From Channallabes apus (lineage: Eukaryota; Chordata; Actinopteri; Siluriformes; Clariidae), in NCBI GenBank assembly GCA_030522415.1, contig CM060106.1:61125512-61189511 (forward strand): DNA of 64,000 nucleotides. The letters run 5' to 3'. This document shows, in pieces, positions 12,044 to 31,050 of the stretch; position 1 is the stretch's first letter, and each line of letters starts with the position of its first letter. Both the position numbers and the translations under genes were made by a program. Below the pieces are notes generated by a model. It was given only the letters and a program-made list of their open reading frames with translations, searched no databases and had not been told where the DNA came from.

Positions 12044-14288
12044 GTTTCACAATGTTGACAATTCTACTAACCACTCCAGAAGCCTGTAGTCCCTCTTGCC
12101 TGTTGTTTATAGGAAATAAATATGGAAAAGAAAATAGAAGCTAAATTTAACTAAGATGAATAAAATAACTGTACAGTACAAAATATACAATATAAGAAAA
12201 AGATATTTAAAATATAGAAAAATAAGAAAAACAGCTGTACAATATAGAAATATAGAATTTGTGGAATTTTTGTGGGAATGAAGTTGAATTAAAAATTGAA
12301 ATGTCCATGTTGTGTGCAAATATGCTCGAAAGTGACTTATTTAAAGTGACTTGTGTTAGAGTAAATAAGTAATAACTAATGACCACGAATGTGCAGGTGT
12401 GCAGCAGCCACTAGTGTAAATAAATGTCCAGAGTGTAAAAACCATACGTGTGGATGTGCAGTGTGTGTCAGTACTGTTATGATGTACTGATTAAGAGACC
12501 GTATCGCCTGCAGGAAGAAGCTCCTCCTCAGTCTCTCTGTGTTGGCCTTTAGGGAGCGGAATCGCTTTCCTGACCTCATCAGAGTGAACAGTCCATTACT
12601 GGGGTGACTGAGGTCCTTCACGATCTTCCTGGCCTTAGTCCAGCACCGCTTGCTGTAGATGGAGTGCAGGTCAGGGAGCTCAGTGCGGATGATGCGTTCG
12701 GCTGATCTCACCACCCTCTGTAGAGCTCGTCTGTCCTGCATGGTGCTGTTCCCGAACCAGGTCATGATGTTTCCTGTCAGGATGCTCTCTATGGTGCAGG
12801 AGTAGAAGTTCCTGAGCACCTTGGAGGGCAGTCTAAAGTCTCTCAAGCGTCTGAGGTGGTAGAGACGCTGCCGGGCTTTTTTCACCACGGTGTTGATGTG
12901 ACAGGACCATGACAGGTCCTGCGTGATGTGAACACCGAGGTATCTGAAGCTGTCCACTCTCTCCACTGGGCTCCTGTTGATGCCGGGGGTCTGGTAGTTC
13001 CTCTCCTGCTTAGTGCTGAAGTCCACTATCAGCTCCTTTGTCTTACTGACGTTTAGAAGGAGGTTGTTCCTCTGGCACCAGTTCTCCAGATTCCTAATCT
13101 CCTCCAGGTAGGCCGACTCATCGTTGTTGGTGACCACGACATTGTCCTCAGCAGCTTAATGATGGTGGTGGAGCTGGTAGTGGCCACACAGTCATACATG
13201 TACAGCAGGGGGCTCAGGACACAACCCTTGGGGGCTCCAGTGTTGAGAGTGAGTGAGGCTGAGACATGTCCTCCCATCCTTACTGCCTGTGGTCTGCTGT
13301 TAGGAAGTTTGAGATCCATTGACACATCGATGAGTCCCAGGTGCTCCAGCTTGGTGGTGAGTGTGGAGAGAATTATGGTATTAAAAGCAGAGCTGTAGTC
13401 GATGAAGAGCATTTTAACATAATTCCCCCTCCGAGTGTCCAGGTGAGTGAGAGATGTGTGGAGGAGATGAAATATAGCGTCATCTGTAGAGCAGTTTGGA
13501 CACTAAGCGGACTGTAGGTGGTCCAGTGTGTCCTGTAATGAAGAAATGATGAAGTCTCTGACCAGCTGCTCAAAGCACTTTATCGCCCTGTAGCCCTCAC
13601 CTCAGTAGTGATGGTCATTGAGAGAAGCAGGATGTGGTTTCTTCAGGACAGGAACAATGATGGACTCTTTGAAGCATGTGGGGATCACTGACTGAGATAA
13701 GGAGATGTTGAATATCTCAGTGAACACAGGTGCTAGCTGGTCTGCGCAGGCTCTGAGGATACGGCCTGAGATACCATCTGGTCCTGCTGCTTTCCTGGTG
13801 TTCACTCTCCTGAAGGCTCTCCTCACGTCATGCTTGGAGATGATGAACGCGTTTCCGGTGCTGGCAGTGTCTTCCTGTCTGCAGCCGTTAGCGCCGCTAG
13901 CATTAGCATTGCCAGCATCTTTAGCTGCAGTCTCGAAGTGAGCATAGAAGGTGTTGAGCTTTTCTGCCAGAGTCGTGTCCGCGTTCGTCATACCGGATGA
14001 TGTTCCTTCAGGTTCCTCATTAAACCAGACTGTTGTCCCTCTGTGTTCCTGCTCATGGGCTCACGTGTGTTTACGATAAAGTTGGCCGTGTGGACGTGTG
14101 TTTGATTTCTGACCTCGTCCTCTGTTGTTGTGTTGCAGAAACAATAGCTGAAGAGATCGAGATCCCGTCGGTGTTCACCAGCTACTCCGCCTCCAAGATC
14201 CTGCACAGTTTCATCAAACCGGACCGAGGGTGAGACCAGAGGGGGCTTTAATATCAGGACTGGGCGTTATATGTTCATGATCGAACAC

Positions 14289-14320
<32 letters not shown>

Positions 14321-16997
14321 CATACACACACACCTCTGTGTCACAGCCGTGCTGTAATGTTCAGTATAACTGCACTCTCACATCGCTGTGTTTACATCCC
14401 CAGAGCCTACGTGATCCTGAAGCCTGACTTCTCCTTCCCCATCACCTTCTACCTCATCCCCTTCACCGGCATCGTGGGCCTGATCATCATCGTCATGGTC
14501 ATTATACTGGTACGGTCTGGCTTCCAAATGTTTTCTCCTGATACTGTAATCCCAGTAGTCCCAGTAATCTCAGTAATCTCAGTAGTCTCAGTATTAATCC
14601 CAGTAATCCCAGTAATCCCAGTAATCCCAGTATTCCCAGTAATCCCAGTATTCCCAGTAATCTCAGTAATCCCAGTAATCTCAGTAATCCCAGTATTTCC
14701 AGTAATCCCAGTAATCTCAGTAATCTCAGTAATCCCAGTATTCCCAGACCCCTGATTTTGTTAATAATTTTATAAACAATTGTCTCATGGTATCGACTGG
14801 ACCGAGCGACTTTTATTTAGGGCCCAAGCACAGACATCGACCCCATGTCCTTCTAGTGTGTGAAGGCCCTCTTTGTTTGTTTCATATTGTTTTCCCGCAT
14901 CCAGGGCTTGTTTATGGAGATCTTAACATTCTTAAAAACTTATCCTTCTGTGTGAACTTATATTGAGTGACATCATAGTGTGAGGTTTTTTCCCCCCAAC
15001 ATCTGGGGCTTTTTGAAGGACAAAAAATCCCCCTATTCTAAAATCATGTCATAATGATCTCCTTTAAATGTCTGTCGGTTGTGTCGTGCATCCGGGAGGG
15101 GATGGAGCAAAGTGCTCAGGCCCGCTCCGCTCATCGTTGCTTACAACTGTATTTATTTTATTATTAGTGTTTACATTGTTTACATTTCTTTCTGTCAGAC
15201 AGAGAGAGAGATTAATTTACTGTGTTTTCAGGAACGGAATTTAAACTAGGGCTGGGCCGATAAACGATATCATATCCAATCGCGATTTATTTGATTTTAA
15301 AAATGATGAAAAGCTATAGACATTTTTTGCTCGATATGGATTAATCTAAGAGCCAATCACACAGCAGAACAACACGACAACAACCAATCAGCGTGCAGCT
15401 TGCGCGTGCCCGTGCAGGTCAAAGTTAATTTCCTGACGCACTTTGCTAAGCAAACTTGACACCAGGACGACAAAAATAAAGAGTGGAAGCAGCGACGAAA
15501 GTGAATCTAACCTCGAATTATTATCCAAAGATGTTGAAATTGTCGACAAAAAAGGTAGCACGAACTCCGTTATATGAACGCATCACCCACACGACCACAG
15601 AGAGCATGAACATGTGACCCGATGCTACTCCGTCAACTAGCAGGGCTAGCAGTGGGGCTGTACCAAAGCAGATATTGATCGTGTCGTCTCTCGTGGCCAT
15701 TACACCTTATGAAAGGTGTCCAAAAGGAGCAAGAATATAACCAGGGCCGTTTCTAACTTTCTAGTGAAAGATATGATGCCCCTAAGCACACGAGGCTGAA
15801 GTTTAGCTCCTTATTCGCAGCTTCCGGTTTGTTTGGCTCCTTATTGCGCAGCGTCTCATTCTGCGGCTGAAGTTTAGCTCCTTATTCACCTCGTTACTAA
15901 CGGGAGTGTTCACGCTGGCCAAAGCTGCGCAGTTTATCAATAACACGTTATTTTGGTGGTTTAAAATATTCTGGCCGAGCAAATATGAACTATACAACAC
16001 CTAGCAGGTACCCGACTATATAGTAAAGTGAAATTGTCCTGGTCCAGATTGATAGCTGCATAATTCATTCCATGTTTGTTGTCACTGCATGTTTAAGCCA
16101 TTATGTCAGTTTATTGTGGCCGTGTGAAATAGCCTTCATTTAACTCTGAATTGTGGGATAAAGAGACAGCCCTAGTGTGTGTGGTCTAAATGCTGTTTCT
16201 CATTATTGTTTAAAAATCTCAAAACATTAATATATCACAAGATACTTTTTTATCATTTTTTAAAATAAAAAACTCTTAGCCTTGTAAAGATTCTGAGCAT
16301 GTGCCTATAGTATCTTAATCTTTAAGGCCAAATGTGTCATCTGTTTTTGTTAATAAACTATACTATAAATGCAATTTAATGAACCCTTTAATTTTTGTGG
16401 CTTCAGTTTAAGTTGTTCAACATTGATGTTCAATAAATAATCAGATAGTAGACAGTGTGTGTTGCCTTCAATTAATCAATCAAGTAACCTTCATTCAAAA
16501 ATCTCTCACTTGTGAACATATTTACTGTACAAAACTCGTCAGTGAACTATGAGGGCAAAAAAAAAAAAAATCATTTATTAATCGAAAATGTTCAATTAAT
16601 CGAGATTTTGATTTTAGGCCAAATCGCCCAGCCCTAATTTAAACCCTAGGTTTTTATAAATGTTCTGAAAGTGCTGACGCGACACATCCATCATCACCGT
16701 CTTTCAGCCTCACATTCGTGTTTCTAAACTGAGACATGAGGCACAAGAAGGAGTAGAGATAAAAAATAGAATAAAACAGGATCTTTTTCTCTCTCATATT
16801 TAACCAAAACAGTATCACACCCCAGATTATGGCCAGTTACCACGGCAACCAGGAATCCTTCATATATACTGTATGTCTTGTCGTCATGCAATTGTTTTAT
16901 GTTTTAAGTACAAATTGTTATCTTACTTTCATTAAATGTTTTTTTCTTTGAATATCAGTGGATTTTGCTTTTTCCTTTTTTTTTTTTTTAACTTGTA

Positions 16998-17041
<44 letters not shown>

Positions 17042-18444
17042 AGGTGGTGCGGTGTGTACAGTACAGGAAGAGAATGAGGAAGAACAGACTGTCAAAAGAG
17101 CAGCTGAAGAAAATCCCCATTCACAAATTCACTAAAGGTGAGGCTCACCAAACCCCCATGATGCACCTCTGCACCCTCCCTAGTGTCCGGTCACCGACCC
17201 CGGCAGCTTCCTGTTTAAAAAAAAAAATTAATAAAATTCAGTTTGAGTCCTGACGATTTACAAGAGAGCAAAGTGTTCGAGACGCGTGACTCGCCCCGGG
17301 AACGAGACGTTCACCTCGAAATCATCAGAATCGCAAAATAATTAGTGACAAATTAATTATAAATCCAGTGAATATGAACTTATTGAGAGGAAGACTGAGA
17401 CTGACATACCGGGTTCTCCGGCACGTTTGCGGATCCCGGGATCCACTCTGCTCCGGCAGCGCTTTAGCAGCGAGATCACACCGAGCGAGCAGGAGACACC
17501 CGAGAGCGGTGGCGCAGAGTCGTCCCTCGGGGCCGCGACCCTGCTCCGGAAGCTCCACAGCGCCAACAAGGCGGATCCCTTCAGTTACTGTTGTTTTATA
17601 GTAACAGGAGAAGCGCATCCACTACATTATGATTGGCGCGTAGATCAAGATCACATGCATTGTGAAGATAAATACAACTTGTCATATAATGTAATAAAAC
17701 ATCTACATATTTAGAAGAAGAAGAAGAAGAATATTCAATTATTGTCACATGTACTTTTTACAGCACAGCGAAATTTCTTCTTCGCATATCCCAATTAGGA
17801 AACTGGGGTCAGAGCGCAGGGTCAGCCAGCTTACAGCGCCCCTGGAGCAGATAGGGTTAAGGGCCTTGCTCAAGGGCTCAACAGTGGCAACTTGCCGATG
17901 CTGGGGTTCGAACCCCCGACCTTCCGATCAGTAACCCAGAAACCCACAGCCTTAACCGATTGAGCCACCACTGCCCTTTATGTATCTAGGCTGTAATTAA
18001 TTTTATATACAATGTGTCATGTAAGAAAAAGCGCTTCAGCTTCACCTCATGCTGTTATTTCTTTTAAATGTTTACTGTTTACTGTAACGCAAACGCGCCG
18101 CCCCTTACTTAAACTCCACCCCCGATTAATCGAGTACTCGTCACTCAAACCTGTGGATTACTCGAAATGAAATATGAACAAAAATGCCCAACCCTAGTAC
18201 AGAGGGCCTGAATCACTGAATCAATTCATGAATCAAAAACTATCATAATTTCATTTGATTCATTTCTATCTAAAAGAATCACCTGCTAACTCCGCCCCCC
18301 CCCTCCCCCCCTGTCTGTCTCAGGTGATGAGTACGATGTGTGTGCGATCTGTCTGGATGAGTATGAAGAAGGGGATAAGCTGCGGGTGCTGCCATGTTCA
18401 CACGGTAAGTGTGTGTGTGTGTCTGTGTGTGTCTGTGTGTGTCT

Positions 18445-18498
<54 letters not shown>

Positions 18499-19033
18499 TC
18501 AATTTTAAATGATAAATGTCATGTTTTTGGACTCATGACTAAGTTGTAACTGAGTTGTGTGTTTTCTGTCACACTTCTCTACGTGTGTGTGTGTGTGTGT
18601 GTCCTGGTTCTCAGCCTATCACAGTCGGTGTGTGGACCCGTGGCTCACGCAGACCAAGAAGACGTGTCCCGTGTGTAAGCAGCGAGTCACGCGCTCCAAC
18701 CCCGACTACTCTGACTCGTCTGACTCCGAGGAGGAGGCGGGGCCTCACGCGGGCGATGACGGAGAGGGCAGGGCTTCAGGGGAGGGGCATTCCGAGCGCA
18801 CACCTTTGCTCCATCCGTCTCCTCCCTCCTCGGGCACCTACGAGGCCACGGTTGCCACGGTAACCACCTCAGCACAGTGCCTGCCTCAGCGTGACTCTCC
18901 GTTGCTAGGATACGACGGTTACTACTCCCCCATGGAGGGCTCCGAGGAGGACACGGACGAAACGGACGAGGGCGAAGACGACGACGACGACGATACGGCG
19001 CAACTGATCGGCCGCGGCGCCGTCAGGGTGTGA
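11191..19033 (+). CDS. rnf167: E3 ubiquitin ligase RNF167 (PA-TM-RING)
   Basis: Coding exons: 11208-11306, 11385-11465, 11590-11730, 11919-12006, 14139-14229, 14404-14509, 17044-17137, 18324-18404, 18615-19033. They total 1,200 nt (399 aa) and all phases agree. A hydrophobic signal peptide (about 1-30) is followed by a protease-associated domain (about 45-175), a membrane span (about 182-204, [15 protein letters not shown]) and a RING-H2 with C240, C243, C258, H260, H263, C266, C278 and C281 all present. The family transfers ubiquitin to membrane proteins of endosomes and lysosomes. The SERTPLL motif is kept, and the C-terminus is very acidic. RNF167 is preferred over RNF13 because of the TM and post-TM sequence ([17 protein letters not shown]), [11 protein letters not shown], and eno3 as neighbour. 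Exon 1 starts after an acceptor at 11190, so a 5' non-coding exon exists. Intron 3 appears to start with GC. Intron 4 carries a LINE and intron 6 a hAT. Confidence 0.93.
12110..14005 (-). mobile_element. CR1/Rex1-like LINE in rnf167 intron 4
   Basis: A 5'-truncated non-LTR element, antisense to rnf167. On the minus strand the frames run from [20 protein letters not shown] (about 13770) through [11 protein letters not shown] and [12 protein letters not shown] (about 13200-13400), to an altered catalytic segment near 13150 and a thumb with [12 protein letters not shown] (about 12930). Frameshifts and a small deletion around FADD make it non-functional. It is nearly identical to the host LINE at 43.3-46.5 kb and gives the uninterrupted reference for that nested site (GCTTTCCTGACC near 12570). 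Edges are approximate. Confidence 0.85.
14548..14750 (+). repeat. 9-bp tandem repeat (CAGTAATCC)n
   Basis: About 22 copies of a 9-bp unit, CAGTAATCC with variants CAGTAATCT and CAGTATTCC, begin about 40 bp after the donor of rnf167 exon 6. The open frame across it (V-I-P-V-I-S repeats) is an artefact of the period being a multiple of three. Confidence 0.9.
15247..16636. mobile_element. hAT-family element in rnf167 intron 6
   Basis: Ends are inverted: TAGGGCTGGGCCGATAAACG at the left and ...GGCCAAATCGCCCAGCCCTA at the right. Both are flanked by the same 8 bp, ATTTAAAC (15239-15246 and 16637-16644), the hallmark of hAT transposition. No long transposase frame is visible, so it is non-autonomous or decayed. 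Confidence 0.85.
17400..17600. other. GC-rich island in rnf167 intron 7
   Basis: About 200 bp is strikingly GC- and CpG-rich (CGGATCCCGGGATCC, GGTGGCGCAGAGTCG) inside AT-rich intronic DNA. Overlapping open frames exist on both strands, but none shows a recognisable domain. It could be an exon of an inserted retrocopy, a transposon core or a CpG island; I cannot decide. Confidence 0.35.
17735..17980 (-). mobile_element. SINE-like repeat, tRNA-type region
   Basis: A repeat beginning TTCAATTATTGTCACATGTA and ending with a tRNA-like segment on the minus strand (GTGGCTCAATCGGTTAAGG, then GGGGGTTCGAACCCC). It shares the TTAAGGGCCTTGCTCAAGGG core with the SINE copies at 9.5 and 51.4 kb. Flanking duplications were not found. 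Confidence 0.6.
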
Positions 19034-20035
19034 GAGCAAAGCATCATGGGAAGGAGAATTTAAAAAAAAAAAAAAGAACATGAACTTTGTCAGGCTTTCT
19101 TTGTTGTTATTGTTTATTTTTTTTAACCTAATTTCCAGGGCTAGTTGGTATAAGAGGGAAAGTCGTAGGATTAGGGTGAGAACCAGCGCCCTCTGGAGGT
19201 AGGACACCCGTCAGGACGCGCTACCACAGTGTTTCGATATATGGTTCGCGCTACCACAGGTTCGTAATACGGACCTGACGCCGGTGTGTTTTTATGTTTT
19301 ATGTAGATAGTCGAGTCTCTGCGTCTCATCAGGCTGCACAGTTCGGACAGAAACGCGTCACTAGATTCATATGTGATTAATTAATGACTTTTAGATCGGA
19401 ATCATCCGGATGGTGTCGAGATTAACAGACTAATCAGTGAGTTATTGTGCAGCGCTGCTGATCTTTATTTCATCTCAGTTTATTTTACATTTTTTTTGCA
19501 CACACACTCATATGTAGATATATTCACTCTCTAAACACACGTGTGCAGTAACACTATGCTTGTTTTTTTATAACTGACGCCTCTCGCTTTTAATCCTGTC
19601 GACTCGTTCAGTCTCACACGATGTCTCGATGCCTTTCTCTTTTCTTTATCTTCTGTTTTTTAACCTACCAGTTGATCCGTTTCCACAAACCGCTCAGTCC
19701 TGTGGATCAGCACCTGATGTCCTGGATCGCGTGTAACTGAAGGAACCCGAGCAGCCAGGACGTCTGGACGTCTCGTCTGGTTTGTGACAGGCTAACGTAG
19801 CTAAAGTAGCTAATGCGGCACCGTGAAGGTTTGTTAAAGCCTCCAGTTTAGCCCCGCTGCTCACAATCTAGCGATCGGTCGAGTGTGTGTGCCGAACAGC
19901 AGGCATCAGCTACACCGGTCGCGTCACACACTCGAGCTGGACGTGAAGGCGTGAGGGTGAACGTTGTGTATTTTATTTCCTGTACTGATCGCTGTCGTTA
20001 ATGGTGGAAGTAAACGAGTGTGTGTTTTAAATAAA
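19034..20035 (+). other. rnf167: rnf167 3' UTR and poly(A) signal
   Basis: After the stop at 19031-19033 there is about 1 kb without another gene. The first convincing AATAAA on the plus strand is at 20030-20035, followed by TG-rich sequence (TAATGTGTAATAT). The assignment as the rnf167 3' end is inference. Confidence 0.6.
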
Positions 20036-20183
20036 CATGAATAATGTGTAATATATTGGATACACTCGCTCTTTAACCTGACTGTCTTTAGGACCTGCGC
20101 GGAGTCTCATGTGTTTGTAATTAAACCACGTACGTGTGATGACATGTTATGTTTTGTGGAAAAAAAAAAAAAAGAACTGTAAC

Positions 20184-20232
<49 letters not shown>

Positions 20233-20349
20233 TTTTCACCCTGTTTTGAATAACACTATAATTGAACACTGTTCTAGCGCCCCCTTGGGACCACTCACTG
20301 CAAGTCCTCATTATGATGATGATTTTTCCCCCCCACAAAGATGTTAGAC

Positions 20350-20401
<52 letters not shown>

Positions 20402-20477
20402 CCACATTCCTAATGTACTACACTGTTTAGCTTTTGTGCCATAAAGAGGCTTTTTATCTATTCACTGTGTGTGTGTC

Positions 20478-20510
<33 letters not shown>

Positions 20511-20516
20511 CTGTCT

Positions 20517-20555
<39 letters not shown>

Positions 20556-21211
20556 TACACTCCTGAGTTTTATTTCTTTAAAATTGCGTGTGAATCCTGC
20601 GCTCTGATTGGTCATTAGGTGTTGATTAGTTCTCTAGAACATCAGCGTAGGTTTGTTTTAAGACGCTCGTTCGGATGTGTCGTCGTTTCCATGGTTACTT
20701 ACATCATTCATTAAGGAGCCGTAAGTTAAAAAGTCATTGCTGCATCACATGAAGGGAGTCTCCAGTCTCGCAGTCGGAGGTGAAGCTGTAACGTTCAGGA
20801 CAGAAGACTTTCACACTGCTGGGTTTTTACCCCTCAGTAATGTGATGCGAAAACAAGGCCGAAGGAGGGACGAGTGTTTATAGCTGCTTTAACGACGTCA
20901 CAACTTGTTTTACTGAAACTGAAGAATCTGTGATGATCTAAAAAATAAAATCCTACAATGTAAATTGTTGCTGAGAAATAAAACAATATAATATGATTCC
21001 GTCCTACAAAGGAATCAGCTTCATCATGCTTATTAAGTCTTAATTGTCTGCCTTTTGATTTTTAAGCCACGCCCCCTTTGTGTTAGAACGTTAGTGTATG
21101 AGATCATCGTGGTCAGAGAATAATCAGCTCGAACTCCATGTGATATTTAACACATTAAACTTGTTTTTCTTCTCAAAAGCTGATCATTACACTGAGGTTA
21201 TCCATGTGAAG

Positions 21212-21252
<41 letters not shown>

Positions 21253-21600
21253 CTAAGGAGACTAATTTTACCCGGGACCTTTAGTGCACCTGGGGTTTAT
21301 CCGTCTGCCCTTTATATTGGAAATGACCTTCAGGTTCATGTTACCGCCCACTTAATGCACTGCTGACCTTTGACCTTTTCAGCTTTTCCATTTCCGTTTG
21401 TTTTAATCGTCACATCTGAAATTATTCATCGTTATTAAATCGTTGACGATAATTTCAGCTTTAACCTTTTATTGGCTCTGGATTTGAGCAGGTTTGGTGT
21501 TTTTGTGCTCTGCGTGTCAGTGATGGTACGCGCCCTCGAGGCCGCGCTGATCCCTGACCTTTCCAGCAGCAGGACAGTTTAGAGTCCCATATTTGATCGG
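20036..21600. repeat. rnf167-eno3 spacer with (GT)n microsatellites
   Basis: The spacer holds (GT)n tracts at about 20190-20231, 20352-20397 and 20466-20552 and a (CA)n tract at about 21211-21250. The rest is unique-looking and AT-rich. No gene is visible, including pfn1, which lies between RNF167 and ENO3 in human. Confidence 0.7.
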
Positions 21601-21618
21601 GGTGCCGTGTCCATTTTT

Positions 21619-21697
21619 GACAGCTGACATTAGGGAGGGTCTTAAAATAGGCGGCCGGAGGAGCTGGAGGAGCACTCGGCTGGAGCCCTCGAGCTAG

Positions 21698-21729
<32 letters not shown>

Positions 21730-21731
21730 AG
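21619..21731 (+). promoter_or_regulatory. eno3: Probable eno3 core promoter and non-coding exon 1
   Basis: A CAGCTG E-box (21621-21626) is followed by an A/T-rich TATA- or MEF2-like motif CTTAAAATAG (21641-21650), then GC-rich DNA, a short (CA)n and a strong donor GAG|GTGAGT after 21731. This fits a muscle-type promoter with a short 5' non-coding exon spliced to the acceptor before 24060, matching the family pattern of a non-coding first exon. The start site (near 21675) is inferred. Confidence 0.55.
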
Positions 21732-22044
21732 GTGAGTGTTTTCTCTGTGCGTTTTTTTGTTTATTTTGATGTATTGTAATAATAATGGAGTTGAAGTTAA
21801 TGTTAACGGACTTGGATGGAGATGCAGGTGTACGAACGAGTGTTAAACTCCGACACGCAGGTTTTAAATGGTTTTATTCTGTTCTAGTGTAAATTCCTCC
21901 TCCACTTGTGTGTGTGTGTGTGTTTGAGAAATGCATGGTTCTTACTTTAAAGCAATCCAGACCCTTTGATCGTGGAAGTTCAGGAGAGTCATGTGACTTG
22001 TTTGTGAGGTGTTTAAGATAGATTTGTACACGGATCTTATTATT

Positions 22045-22083
<39 letters not shown>

Positions 22084-24059
22084 CATAAGCTTAAGCTAAA
22101 CTTGGGGGTGAACTTAAGTATTTTTAAATCCTCTGTGTGAAAAGATTTTCTTTAAAGATTTTATAAGGATAGAAAAATGTGTGTGTGTGTGTGTGTGTGA
22201 GAGAGACTTGGCAGTAAGTGTGTTTTTTTGTTTTTTAAATGCCATGTACAGTATTCGCTTTCAGACGCCTGTACACTGTCTCTCACACACACTCGTCTGT
22301 GTATCTACAGCTATTAATAGTGAATGTTAATAATAATATTTATAGTCGCAGTTCTCAAGCGCTCCGCCTTCTGTAACGTACTAAGAGATTAATAAAGTGT
22401 TAAACTTTGCACACTGAACCTTTAATGTTAAAGTTACCAGCTTGATGTGGGACACTTTCTTCATTTAAAGTTCCAGAAAAGCTCCGCCCCCAGACAGAAC
22501 AAAACTACTAATCCCCGCCCCCTTTGGGAAATAATAATAATAATAATAATAAACAACACGTCTAGGTTTTATTTTAGTTGACATGAAGGCCAGCGACGTC
22601 TCACACACTGCTGCTTTACACACAATGAACAGACGGGTTTAACCAGAATGTTTGTGAATGAATGAGCTGAAAGTGTGAGGGGGGACACACTGAAGGGACA
22701 CGGAAACACATTTCACCAAGCCAGGAGAGGACGAGGACACGGAGACACTGACCTTGTCCTGATCTAATGAGCGATGGTGATGTGAGGATCGTACGGCGTT
22801 TCCGCTCTGCTGAGCTATTCGTGGTCTGTAAATGTCAAGGACATCAGAGTCGTTCAGGACGAGTGAGACGGAAAGAGACAGACGACTGGGACAAAGCGAG
22901 ATGCAGCTTTATCAACTTTAATATAAACCTTCTTTTTGTCACAATTGGGTATAAATGATAAGCACTAATTATAATATTTATATTAATAATTAGAATGACC
23001 ATTTAATAACTGTTCAAATGTGTTTAAGAAATTTAACATCATAAAATTTATTAAATTAAAAATAACTACTCAGCTACTAATAATAATAATAATAATAATA
23101 CAGTAATGTATAAATATTATAATCCTTAAAATGTACGTGTAAATATCAGTGATTCATATTTAAAAAAAAAAAAAGCCTTTTAAATAACTTGTTACAAAAG
23201 AATTACTGTTAACATTTTAATGTTAATTAACTGTTTAGGATTAACAACACAAAAAAAGGAAAAAAGAGCAATTAAGGGTTCAACAAAAGTCACTACTAAT
23301 AATTATTAAGTAGTATTAATGTATTATTCATATTAAGTATTAATGACCAGTGATTTAATGATATAATTACTGTTATAGGATATTTGCTTTAACATTTCAT
23401 TGTCAATCAACTGCATGTAAAAAATAAACTAATATAATTATTTACATTCATTGATTTAGTTTGTTTTTATTGTGCTTATAATTGTTTATGAAATTTTTAT
23501 TATTATTATTATTATTATTATGTGTAAATATTGAGGTCTTAGTGATGTACAGTTGTGATGACCCTCACGTACTGCTGCTATTAATAAAACCAAAAATCCC
23601 CCTGGCCAATCAGAGCGTGAGTCTGGGGTGAATAGGCCAATCAGAGCCGAGGCCCCGCCTCCGTCGCCATGTGGTCTGGCCTGCGGTTGTGTTGAGAACA
23701 GAGGAGTTGTACAGAATGAGAGGAACAACTGCAGCATCACACAGATTACTGAGCACAGGTGCAGGGGACAGGGGACGGGGGACGGGTGCAGGGGACAGGG
23801 CCGGCCTTTACACACGCCATGTGTTAATATTTAATATCTTAAAGTTTATTATAATATTATGGGATGAATTCAGTGTGACAAGGTGAGCTTTATTATATAA
23901 CGCTGTCAGATCTGCTATTAATAGCATAATTACATTATATTCATTACATTTATATCATATTTACATTTCTGTTATAATTAAGTTACATTAGCGTCTAGAT
24001 TTATATTATTTAGTTTGTTCTGTTTTGTGTCTTTGTCCCACGTGTAGCTCTGACTGCAG
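21732..24059 (+). other. eno3: eno3 intron 1
   Basis: About 2.3 kb from the inferred donor after 21731 to the acceptor CTGCAG at 24054-24059. It is AT-rich with small (TAA)n and (GT)n runs and shows no recognisable transposon or gene. Conserved muscle enhancers could lie here, but none can be shown by reading alone. Confidence 0.5.
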
Positions 24060-29944
<5,885 letters not shown>

Positions 29945-30092
29945 TCCGCGAGGAGCCGAGTCGCCACATGTCTCGAACACTCGCATTAAACATTCGCAAT
30001 ATAAACACTCGTATTCTTTAAAACTTTTTATACTGAGGCTCAGTGTGAGGTCGAGTCCTGCAGTTACTCACATTTTATCAGACATGAAAATG

Positions 30093-30098
30093 AATAAA
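30093..30098 (+). other. eno3: eno3 poly(A) signal
   Basis: AATAAA about 150 bp after the stop at 29942-29944, followed by GTCGTGTTTTATTTTTT, a GT/T-rich downstream element. It predicts a short 3' UTR. Confidence 0.75.
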
Positions 30099-30573
30099 GA
30101 CTTTTCCGGAACAAATGAGTCGTGTTTTATTTTTTATTACTTCTACTATTTTCTGTTTCTTTATCTTTTCTCACCTTCTTTCGCTTCTTCCAGATGATCT
30201 TAACTTGTCTTCAGTGTCTCTGTCTCAGATTTTCACGCGGCTCCTGTTTCATCATTAATGCACTAAATGTTGGTGACTGAATGAAAAGCTCAGGCTCACA
30301 GACCCGCCGCTGTGCTAATTAATAAAGCTAACGATGTAATTAGCCGCTGTCAGACATCAGTCAGACGTCCTTTACATCAGGACCTCCTGTGGATCAGGAA
30401 CATTAGAGACGCGTGTGTGTGTGTGTGTGAGAGACACTGTTACACTCTGACCCCCAGGAGTGGGAAAGACACCACAGGGTTTAACTTACACTCATTAACG
30501 TTCATCAACGCTGCTGTGTCTCAGGAAAGTTTCACCTCCTGCCTGAGTCACAGACTCGACCTTCACCCTGCTT

Positions 30574-31050
30574 TCTCTGTCCGTCTGTCTGTCCGTCTGT
30601 CTGTCTCTCTGTCCGTCTGTCTGTCTCTCTGTCTGTCCGTCTGTCTGTCTCTCTGTCTGTCCGTCTGTCTGTCTCTCTGTCTGTCTCTCTGTCCGTCTGT
30701 CTGTCTCTCTGTCTCTCTGTCCGTCCGTCTGTCTCTCTGTCTGTCCGTCTGTCTCTCTGTCCGTCCGTCTGTCTCTCTGTCCGTCTGTCTGTCTCTCTGT
30801 CTGTCTGTCTCTCTGTCCGTCTGTCTGTCTCTCTGTCCGTCCGTCTGTCTGTCTCTCTGTCCGTCCGTCTGTCTCTCTGTCCGTCTGTCTGTCTCTCTGT
30901 CTGTCTCTCTGTCCGTCTGTCTGTCTCTCTGTCTCTCTCTGTCCGTCTGTCTGTCTCTCTGTCTCTCTGTCCGTCTGTCTGTCTCTCTGTCTCTCTCTGT
31001 CCGTCTGTCTGTCTGTCCGTCTGTCTGTCTCTCTGTCTGTCCATCTGTCT
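30574..31050 (+). repeat. (CTGT/CCGT/CTCT)n array
   Basis: About 480 bp of tetranucleotide-like repeats mixing GTCTGTCT, GTCCGTCT and CTCTCTGT. The open frames on both strands (S/V/C/L-rich and R/Q/T/D-rich) are repeat artefacts. Confidence 0.92.

Noticed and set aside
22767..22958. 63-residue frame in eno3 intron 1 as a small gene
   Set aside because: No domain, no splice or promoter context; length is expected by chance.
21601..24059. pfn1 between rnf167 and eno3, as in human
   Set aside because: No profilin-like exon on either strand in this interval.
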